From an uncultured bacterium (GTDB taxonomy: Bacteria; Cyanobacteriota; Vampirovibrionia; Gastranaerophilales; Gastranaerophilaceae), in assembly GCA_900314375.1 (NCBI GenBank), contig OMVC01000211.1:1-29293 (forward strand): a stretch of 29,293 bases of DNA, read 5' to 3'. The notes under the pieces are model-generated. The model worked only from the letters and a program-made list of their open reading frames with translations, had not been told where the DNA came from and did not search any database. A program made the position numbers and the translations under genes. Of this stretch, positions 24,557-29,293 are shown in pieces; positions within the stretch are counted from its first letter, which is position 1; every line of letters begins with the position of its first letter.

Positions 24557-24605
24557 TTTTCCTACTTCCTTTTTTTATATTAAAATCCAAACAAAATAAA
24601 TTTTG

Positions 24606-25325
24606 CTATTTTAATTGCGTCGACCAGTCTATTTCTTTTAGTCCGTTTTGTTTTAAAAATTCATTACATTTACTAAACAGCTTTGCTTGAGTAAATGCCG
24701 GAATCTTACCATCCATTATCGGAGTATTTTTCGCATTTCCCATATTGGAAGGATGAGAAGAACGAAGAACCAAAATATTATCTTTTGTTTTCTTAAACTG
24801 TTCAATCTCGTTTGCCTGATTGCCCCATAAAATAACAACAAGCGGAGTATTACGATTTAATAATTTTTCTATAATTCCATCTACAACAGGTGCCCAAAAT
24901 TTTACACGCTTTGCAAGAGTTTCTGTTTTTGTAAATGTTAAAGCTCTGTTTAATAATAAAACACCCTGTTGCGCCCAATGGGTAAGATTGGCATTTGTAT
25001 TTTCAATACCTGTTTCTTCTTTTATTTTTGCAAAAATATTTTTTAAGCTTGCAGGACATTTTCCTGTTTTTTTGGAAAACGCCAAACCATGAGCATCTTC
25101 AATATTAGGATACGGGTCTTGACCTATAATTAAAACTTTTACATTCTCAAAATCAACCGAACTTAATGCATTATATATACCGCTGTTTTCTTCTTCAACA
25201 GGCAAAACTAATTCTCCTGTTTGACGCAGTTTTTCTATCTGTTTATATTTATCTTTTAATATGGTGCTCAATTCTTGCCTTAAAGCTTTTTCCCACGAAT
25301 GAGAAATTATTTCTTTGGTTTGCAT
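24606..25325 (-). CDS. ung: uracil-DNA glycosylase, family 1 (UNG) variant
   Basis: This enzyme cuts uracil from DNA. The 239-residue protein has the UNG water-activating motif as GQDPYP at 68-73 (D70, Y72), AHGLAFS at 78-84 (F83 stacks on uracil), PASLKNIF at 91-98, LLLNRALT at 123-130 (N126 binds uracil) and the DNA-intercalation loop as HPSNMG at 191-196 (H191). Two details differ from the commonest form. The final His of GQDPYH is Pro, also seen in actinobacterial UNGs. HPSPLS is HPSNMG, with Met in place of the intercalating Leu. AGAGGT precedes the ATG at 25325. With the family 4 enzyme at 4651-5244, the cell has two uracil-removal routes. Confidence 0.9.
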   Translation of the reverse strand: MQTKEIISHSWEKALRQELSTILKDKYKQIEKLRQTGELVLPVEEENSGIYNALSSVDFENVKVLIIGQDPYPNIEDAHGLAFSKKTGKCPASLKNIFAKIKEETGIENTNANLTHWAQQGVLLLNRALTFTKTETLAKRVKFWAPVVDGIIEKLLNRNTPLVVILWGNQANEIEQFKKTKDNILVLRSSHPSNMGNAKNTPIMDGKIPAFTQAKLFSKCNEFLKQNGLKEIDWSTQLK

Positions 25326-25428
25326 AAATACCTCTTTTTGTAAATTATACTATATAAATTATAAATTTGATTTAAAATTTTTTTTTTGATATATTGAGTC
25401 GGTAAGAAGATATTAGGGAGAAATAAAA

Positions 25429-26238
25429 ATGGATTTAATGAAAGGTAAAAAGGGTTTAATTTTTGGTGTATCTAATACTCACGGTATTGCATACGGTATT
25501 GCAAAACAGATACATGACGCAGGCGGTGAAATAGCTTTTACTTATGCTAATGAAGCTATGGAAAAACGTGTTCGCCCGATAGCGGAAGATTTTGGCGCTA
25601 AAATCATTATGGAATGTGATGTAACTAAAGAAGAAGATGTAAAAAAAGTTTTTGATGAATGTGAAAAAGTTTACGGCAAATTGGATTTCGTTATTCACGC
25701 CGTTGCTTTTGCAAACAAAGAAGATTTAACAGGCAGATTTATTGATACCTCAAAAGCAGGCTGGGATTTAGCATTAGGCATTAGTGCTTATTCATTGGTT
25801 ACGGTTTGCAAATATGCTGAACCGATTATGAACGAAGGCGGTTCAATATTTGCTATGACATACTTGGGTTCAATCTTGTCAGTACCGGGGTATAACGTAA
25901 TGGGCGTTGCTAAAGCAGCATTAGAATCTTCAATGAGATTTTTAGCCGTTGATTTAGGTGCTAAAGGAGTTAGGGTAAACTGCTTATCAGCAGGTCCTGT
26001 TAAGACTTTAGCCGCTATGGGCATCGGCGGATTTTCAAAAATGTTAAAAGCAGCAGTTGCACGTTCTCCGTTGAATAAAAACGTTGCACTTGAAGATGTT
26101 GGTAAAGCCGGTTTATTCCTTGCATCTGATTTATCTTCAGGTATGACAGGCGAAGTTATTTATGCTGATTGCGGATGCCATAGCGCTTATGCTTCTGCTC
26201 AAGAAATGGATATTCTATCCGATAATCTTGAAATATAA
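25429..26238 (+). CDS. fabI: enoyl-[acyl-carrier-protein] reductase (NADH)
   Basis: FabI reduces the trans-2-enoyl-ACP in the last step of each fatty-acid elongation cycle. The 269-residue protein is a short-chain dehydrogenase with the FabI-type nucleotide-binding start (GLIFGVSNTHGIAYGIA) and the catalytic pair Y145 (TYLGS) and Y155-x6-K162 (YNVMGVAK). This Tyr-x6-Lys spacing separates FabI from FabG-like enzymes. It also has SAGPVKTLAAMGI in the substrate loop. The AGGGAG Shine-Dalgarno supports the start. It stands alone with its own terminator and no other fatty-acid genes in the window. FabI-type reductases are the triclosan and isoniazid target class. Confidence 0.97.
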   Translation: MDLMKGKKGLIFGVSNTHGIAYGIAKQIHDAGGEIAFTYANEAMEKRVRPIAEDFGAKIIMECDVTKEEDVKKVFDECEKVYGKLDFVIHAVAFANKEDLTGRFIDTSKAGWDLALGISAYSLVTVCKYAEPIMNEGGSIFAMTYLGSILSVPGYNVMGVAKAALESSMRFLAVDLGAKGVRVNCLSAGPVKTLAAMGIGGFSKMLKAAVARSPLNKNVALEDVGKAGLFLASDLSSGMTGEVIYADCGCHSAYASAQEMDILSDNLEI

Positions 26239-26256
26239 TTCAAAAAAATATATAAA

Positions 26257-26288
26257 AAATGCCTTGCAAAATTGCAAGGTATTTTTTT
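26257..26288 (+). terminator. rho-independent terminator of fabI
   Basis: A 13-bp stem (26257-26269 with 26272-26284, core GCCTTGCAA/TTGCAAGGT, one G-U) with a 2-base centre is followed by a T-run to 26288. It lies 18 bases after the fabI stop. Confidence 0.88.
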
Positions 26289-26332
26289 ATGTTAAAACTT
26301 CATTACAAATATCATTGATTATAATTTAAAGT

Positions 26333-26938
26333 TTATTTTCTAAATTCTTTTATAACATCTTGAAAAACTTCTTCAATAGAACGGGTAGAATCAATAACTT
26401 TGATTCTTTTAGGCTCTTTTTGGGCTAATTCTAAATATCCGTTGCGAACACGATTAAAAAATTCTTTTCCGGCACTCTCCATGCGATCTTTTTCGTCCCC
26501 CACACGTTTTGCAGAAGTTTCTACATCGACATCAAATACATAAGTTAAATCAGGCTTTATTCCGCCTGTTGCAATATTATTCAAATAATTTATTTCATCC
26601 AAATCCAACCCTCTGCCATAACCCTGATATGCGACGGTACTATCAATATGCCTGTCACAAAGAACAATTTTCCCCTGTTTTATTGAGGGAATTACAATTG
26701 TTTCAATATTTTGGGCTCTATCAGCAAGGAACAAAAAAGATTCACATCTGTCGGCAACTTCACCGTCATAATTCAACAAAATCTCTCTTAATTGTTCTCC
26801 CAAACCCTTTGCACCAGGTTCTCTTGTCAAAACAACTTCATATCCGTTTTGGATAAGATAGTCTTTTAATAAATTCATTTGAGTTGTTTTTCCGCAGCCG
26901 TCTGCCCCCTCAAATGTTATAAATAAACCTTTATTCAT
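26333..26938 (-). CDS. tmk: thymidylate kinase
   Basis: Tmk phosphorylates dTMP to dTDP for DNA synthesis. The 201-residue protein has the P-loop GADGCGKTT (11-19), the TREP motif (38-41), FLFLADRAQNI (68-78) for thymidine binding, and the DRH motif (95-97) followed by STVAYQGYGRGLD. The lid region with KDRMES is at about 150-155. GAGGAAG precedes the ATG at 26938. It is convergent with fabI and single. Confidence 0.97.
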   Translation of the reverse strand: MNKGLFITFEGADGCGKTTQMNLLKDYLIQNGYEVVLTREPGAKGLGEQLREILLNYDGEVADRCESFLFLADRAQNIETIVIPSIKQGKIVLCDRHIDSTVAYQGYGRGLDLDEINYLNNIATGGIKPDLTYVFDVDVETSAKRVGDEKDRMESAGKEFFNRVRNGYLELAQKEPKRIKVIDSTRSIEEVFQDVIKEFRK

Positions 26939-26970
26939 TTCTTCCTCGCTATTTTTGATTATAAACCAAA

Positions 26971-27000
26971 AATAAAAAAGCCGAGAATATTCTCGACTTT
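26971..27000 (-). terminator. terminator of the DUF1858 gene
   Basis: A hairpin with AAAGCCGAGAA (26977-26987) and its near-complement ending at 27000 (one G-U on the minus RNA) lies 30 bases after the minus-strand stop at 27030. On the minus strand the stem is followed by TTTTTTATTTTT. Confidence 0.82.
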
Positions 27001-27029
27001 GTAAATTTTATTTTTTAATTAAGCTTTTA

Positions 27030-27248
27030 TTAAGATTCTGAAGAAGAAGCTTCAATAGCGGCATTGATATCATTAACCATAGCATTAACATCAAATCCGT
27101 GAACTTTTGCGCCTGCTTCCAAATTTTCAAATCTTGCAGCTGCACAACCCAAACATCCTAAACCGTATTTGTGGAAAATTTCAATACTTTCAGGGTGTTT
27201 TTGTGCAATTTCAATAATATTCATATCTTTTGTAACTAATTTTGTCAT
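27030..27248 (-). CDS. DUF1858 redox-disulfide domain protein
   Basis: The 72-residue protein is a single DUF1858 domain, also described as the hybrid-cluster-protein-associated redox disulfide domain. It opens with TKLVTKDMNIIEIAQKHPES, then GLGCLGCAAARFENLEAG with the C32-x2-C35 pair at a helix start, and ends in a helix and an acidic Ser tail. The paired cysteines may form a reversible disulfide. The role in the cell is unknown; no hybrid cluster protein gene is nearby. Only a weak AAGAAA precedes the ATG at 27248. Confidence 0.88.
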   Translation of the reverse strand: MTKLVTKDMNIIEIAQKHPESIEIFHKYGLGCLGCAAARFENLEAGAKVHGFDVNAMVNDINAAIEASSSES

Positions 27249-27351
27249 TTTTATTTCTTTTTATTGACTTTTTGTTAAATATCTTTAAATACATTTTACA
27301 CACATAAAAATATTAGCAAATAAAATTATCAATTTATTAAAATTTTTCTTA

Positions 27352-27492
27352 ACAGATGAAGTTCCGAATGTCGGCTTGGGAAAATTTAGAGAAAATAAAG
27401 AAGAATTCAGACGAAGATATATTGAACAGAATTTCAACGTTCAAAAACAATATTTCAAACCTGATTACAGCAATAATATATTTTTATTGTAA
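27352..27492 (+). pseudogene. possible remnant of a gene 3' end
   Basis: The gap 27249-27576 (328 bp) has no complete gene. Within it a frame without a credible start codon encodes 46 protein-like residues (TDEVPNVGLGKFRENKEEF.., rich in charged and aromatic residues, also FKPDYSNNIFLL) and ends in TAA at 27490-27492. The frame stays open upstream to a stop near 27290, but that part is AT-rich and unlike protein. A rival 48-codon frame starts with ATG at 27356 but has no Shine-Dalgarno. The sequence looks like the tail of a degraded or rearranged gene. I cannot name the parent. Confidence 0.35.
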
Positions 27493-27576
27493 TATTTCTT
27501 AATATTTCAAGAAAGACAGGCAATTTATTATCCCCCAAATACTTTATATTAATGTACAGGGAATAATGGGAATATT

Positions 27577-27798
27577 ATGGGAATTAATGTAACAAAATTA
27601 TTAGGCCTAAACACATTCACTCCGGCAAGACAAGTTGGCGAAGGCGGAAATAATGGTGTTCGTGCCGTAGCTCAAGGTGTTACAAACCCTATTGCGCATA
27701 CTGACGGTTTAGCAAATCGCATAGCGCAAATAAACGGGGAGTTATCACCTGAAACTCGCAACGATGTTTTGGGACGAAATGTGTATTTCTTGGCTTAA
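27577..27798 (+). CDS. hypothetical 73-residue protein
   Basis: The protein is Asn/Gly/Ala-rich with an N-terminus MGINVTKLLGLNTFTPARQ and a C-terminal ELSPETRNDVLGRNVYFL. There are no cysteines, membrane segments or signal peptide. GGGAATATT lies before the ATG, a weak ribosome site. The convergent gene overlaps its stop by four bases. I do not recognise it. The orderly composition and tight tail-to-tail packing support a real small gene. Confidence 0.55.
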   Translation: MGINVTKLLGLNTFTPARQVGEGGNNGVRAVAQGVTNPIAHTDGLANRIAQINGELSPETRNDVLGRNVYFLA

Positions 27799-28007
27799 CT
27801 CATAAAATCAAGCCTTTTCGCAGTTGTTTCGGTTTGAACATTTGGGTGAAAAGGATTAAAACCTTTAGAGTTCATTTGACTAATAAAATTAAAATCAAAT
27901 GAACTTTTTTGTGCCTGTGGATTTTTTTGAGCCTCAAAAAATTTCACAGGTTCAACCGCAAACATGTACTGTCTTTGAATTCCGTCGATTTTGTTGTTCA
28001 TCATCAT
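27795..28007 (-). CDS. hypothetical 70-residue protein
   Basis: The protein begins MMMNNKIDGIQRQYMFAVEPVKFFEAQKN and continues with a polar, Asn/Gln/Phe-rich part (SFDFNFISQMNSKGFNPFHPN). The frame extends to a TTG at 28013. The ATG at 28007 is preferred because AGAGAG precedes it at normal spacing; three ATGs follow one another there. No family is recognised. It overlaps the preceding plus-strand gene by four bases at their stops. Confidence 0.55.
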   Translation of the reverse strand: MMMNNKIDGIQRQYMFAVEPVKFFEAQKNPQAQKSSFDFNFISQMNSKGFNPFHPNVQTETTAKRLDFMS

Positions 28008-28110
28008 AATCAATCTCTCTTGGGGTTTTTACGGATTTTGTTACATGTATATAAAACAAAAAAAACTTTTACAATTTCACAAAAAGAATTTTTTGTTACA
28101 AATTTAACAA

Positions 28111-28626
28111 TTATTGATCACTTTCGTGATGTTCCGAATCTTTCATAAGTTTAGCAAAATCGGACGGTTTAATATCTTGGATAAATGTTTTAAATTCTTC
28201 AGCTTCTTGAGCGTCTTTTGCACTATCTGTAGAAACAGAACCTGTTGATAAGACTTTTGCATTAACAAAAATCGGAGCATCCACTCTAATCGCAATAGCT
28301 ATTGCATCAGACGGCCTTGAATCGATTTCAAGAATTTCATCATTTTCATTTTTCAGGAATATAGTTGCAAAATATGTTTCTTTTTCAACGTCATTAATTT
28401 CAACTTTAGAAATTTCATATCCTGTTTTTTCAACTATACTAATAATCAAATCGTGAGTCATGGGGCGAGAAACAGAAAGGTTTTCGATTTTTCTGATAAT
28501 AGAGCTTGCTTCGGCAGAGCCAATCCAAATCGGCAGAGCGCGTCTGTTTTCTTTATCGTGTAGAACTACTATAGGGGAACCTGTTCTTGTATCAAGGGCA
28601 ATGCCCATAACTTTCATTTCAATCAT
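28111..28626 (-). CDS. bifunctional nuclease (BFN/DUF151) family protein
   Basis: The 171-residue protein has the BFN domain over the first 120 residues: LPIWIGSAEA (31-40), SRPMTHDL (53-60) and DSRPSDAIAIAIR (102-114), all family hallmarks. Family members bind or cut nucleic acid, and the plant founder has both RNase and DNase activity; the role in bacteria is not settled. The C-terminal 50 residues are acidic and Ser-rich. AAAGGC precedes the ATG at 28626, and a TATAAT promoter lies upstream on the minus strand. It is divergent from tRNA-Ser. Confidence 0.92.
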   Translation of the reverse strand: MIEMKVMGIALDTRTGSPIVVLHDKENRRALPIWIGSAEASSIIRKIENLSVSRPMTHDLIISIVEKTGYEISKVEINDVEKETYFATIFLKNENDEILEIDSRPSDAIAIAIRVDAPIFVNAKVLSTGSVSTDSAKDAQEAEEFKTFIQDIKPSDFAKLMKDSEHHESDQ

Positions 28627-28650
28627 ATTAAAGCCTTTCTTGTTACTATT

Positions 28651-28678
28651 ATTATAACGTAGATAAAAAAATTTTAAA
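28651..28678 (-). promoter_or_regulatory. promoter of the BFN-family gene
   Basis: On the minus strand a TTTAAA -35 (28678-28673) and a TATAAT -10 (28656-28651) are 16 bases apart. The start would be near 28644, with a leader of about 18 nt. Confidence 0.5.
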
Positions 28679-28682
28679 GACT

Positions 28683-28710
28683 TTGCAAAAAAATAAGTTT
28701 ATGATAGGAT
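28683..28710 (+). promoter_or_regulatory. promoter of tRNA-Ser
   Basis: TTGCAA (28683-28688) and TAGGAT (28705-28710) are 16 bases apart, and the -10 is preceded by TGA, forming an extended -10. A small hairpin with a GAAA loop (28718-28731) lies in the 5' leader before the tRNA. Confidence 0.5.
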
Positions 28711-28743
28711 GTATAGGTAATCGAAAGATTATAGCCGTCTGTT

Positions 28744-28832
28744 GGAAAAGTGGCCGAGTGGCTTAAGGCGGCACCCTGCTAAGGTGTTGTGTGGGGTTAC
28801 CTGCACCGTGGGTTCAAATCCCACCTTTTCCG
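28744..28832 (+). tRNA. tRNA-Ser (anticodon GCU)
   Basis: The acceptor arm GGAAAAG (28744-28750) pairs with CTTTTCC (28825-28831), with G at 28832 as discriminator. The anticodon stem GCACC/GGTGT holds the loop CTGCTAA with anticodon GCT at 28778-28780, reading AGC and AGU. A long variable arm is present, as expected for serine, and the T arm holds GGTTCAAATCC. CCA is not encoded and must be added after transcription. Confidence 0.96.
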
Positions 28833-28833
28833 A

Positions 28834-28871
28834 ATTAAAACGAGAATGACTTTTGTTATTCTCGTTTTAAT
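28834..28871 (+). terminator. hairpin terminator after tRNA-Ser
   Basis: A 17-bp stem (28834-28850 with 28855-28871, one G-U) with a TTTT loop begins two bases after the tRNA. The 3' arm contains CGTTTTAAT, giving a U-rich end. It is strong enough to act as the tRNA terminator. Confidence 0.8.
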
Positions 28872-28890
28872 GTTGATGGGGTGAGTACCT

Positions 28891-29181
28891 TTTAACAGGA
28901 CATTTGGTCGGAATCTTTTTACGTCATTGCGAGGGCGAATATGGTTTAACAGGACATTTCATTTGAACTCTTAAATTGATTATTTGGCAAAGTTTAGTGT
29001 GTGTTTAGGTTTGGGCGGTCGGAAAAAATCTTTTTATGCGTTACCAAATGGGACGAAATGTCACTTTATTTGCTCTTATTGTCCGGCAAAAGTCCGGGAA
29101 AAAGATTTTTGTATGACCAATTATAGCCTGCATTTCCCCGATTTTACTAAATTGCACGGTTAAAGTGATTATTGGACATTT
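28891..29181. repeat. reiterated GACATTT motifs downstream of tRNA-Ser
   Basis: The region 28872-29293 has no convincing complete gene. It holds two identical 15-mers, TTTAACAGGACATTT, at 28891-28905 and 28945-28959, an inverted GACATTT (29056-29062) next to an inverted TAAAGTG, and a fourth copy GGACATTT at 29174-29181, also near TAAAGTG. GGTCGGAATCTTTTTACG (from 28906) recurs as a variant at about 29018. Such multiple short terminal repeats are typical of IS21-type element ends. No transposase lies within the window. Confidence 0.5.
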
Positions 29182-29216
29182 GAAGGAAAGTGTGAGTAAA
29201 TCAAAAATTATTCTGC

Positions 29217-29293
29217 ATGAAATTTACCTTTCAGGACTTTTATAAAAGGTCGGTAATTTTTTCTCAAAGGCAGGATACTGAAAAAATAAATTC
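29217..29293 (+). other. possible start of an ORF running off the window
   Basis: An ATG at 29217 opens a frame (MKFTFQDFYKRSVIFSQRQ..) that is still open at the window end, 25 codons later. No Shine-Dalgarno is visible, and the frame has a stop 21 bases upstream. It could be the beginning of the gene served by the repeat region, or chance. Confidence 0.2.

Noticed and set aside
24606..25325. GQDPYP as a damaging active-site mutation in UNG
   Set aside because: The same Pro occurs in actinobacterial UNGs such as those of mycobacteria, and D70, Y72, N126 and H191 are kept.
25386..25414. TTGATA-17-GATATT as the fabI promoter
   Set aside because: The predicted start near 25421 would lie after the AGGGAG ribosome site; an upstream promoter in the AT-rich gap is more likely but not resolved.

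Overview
The window is AT-rich bacterial DNA with dense genes on both strands and short intergenic gaps. The best fit is a fermentative gut bacterium of the non-photosynthetic cyanobacterial lineage (Melainabacteria / Candidatus Gastranaerophilales). This is an inference from gene content and from protein styles I recognise: short proteins with an N-terminal SFQA/SFRA peptide, a pilin-like protein ending in a DVNG..GPN..GKD block, a small Cys protein ending CQMPKVI, and [FeFe]-hydrogenases instead of respiratory genes. No 16S rRNA or other decisive marker is present.

Layout. 1-5244: the 3' part of a charged low-complexity protein with a 108-bp tandem repeat, a membrane protein of unknown function, an M16 zinc peptidase, two small unknown proteins and a family-4 uracil-DNA glycosylase. 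5254-7917 (minus): methionine aminopeptidase, an RNase H-like protein and a TPR membrane protein, probably one operon. 8004-13071 (minus): a five-gene hydrogen cluster. In transcription order it has a 2Fe-2S protein, a PAS-containing sensory-type [FeFe]-hydrogenase homologue, a SpoIIE/PP2C phosphatase, a second 2Fe-2S protein and a monomeric group B-type [FeFe]-hydrogenase. 13247-15826: gyrB, divergent from that cluster, with a perfect palindrome between the two promoters.

15906-21071: small secreted, pilin-like and Cys-rich proteins, PgeF-type laccase-domain protein, a TPR protein divergent from it, a possible GH13-like barrel protein and a membrane-anchored SFRA-motif protein. 21141-25325: mutS, a membrane-anchored unknown, a very small protein and a family-1 type ung. 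25429-28626: fabI, tmk, a DUF1858 redox-disulfide protein, two small unknowns, an ORF remnant and a bifunctional-nuclease-family protein. 28744-29293: tRNA-Ser(GCU) followed by about 420 bp without a convincing complete gene, carrying repeated GACATTT-type motifs.

The strongest functional unit is the hydrogen cluster: one H-cluster protein looks catalytic, the other has the alanine-for-cysteine change typical of sensory enzymes and is joined to a PAS domain next to a PP2C phosphatase. This suggests H2 or redox sensing coupled to phospho-signalling. Within this operon lies a compact element with octamer arrays in inverted orientation (10942-11065) that supplies the sensor's stop codon and leaves the phosphatase gene without a visible Shine-Dalgarno. 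Two divergent genes at 18109/18184 each have TATAAT placed exactly six bases before ATG, which predicts leaderless mRNAs. DNA repair is well represented (mutS, two uracil-DNA glycosylases of different families).
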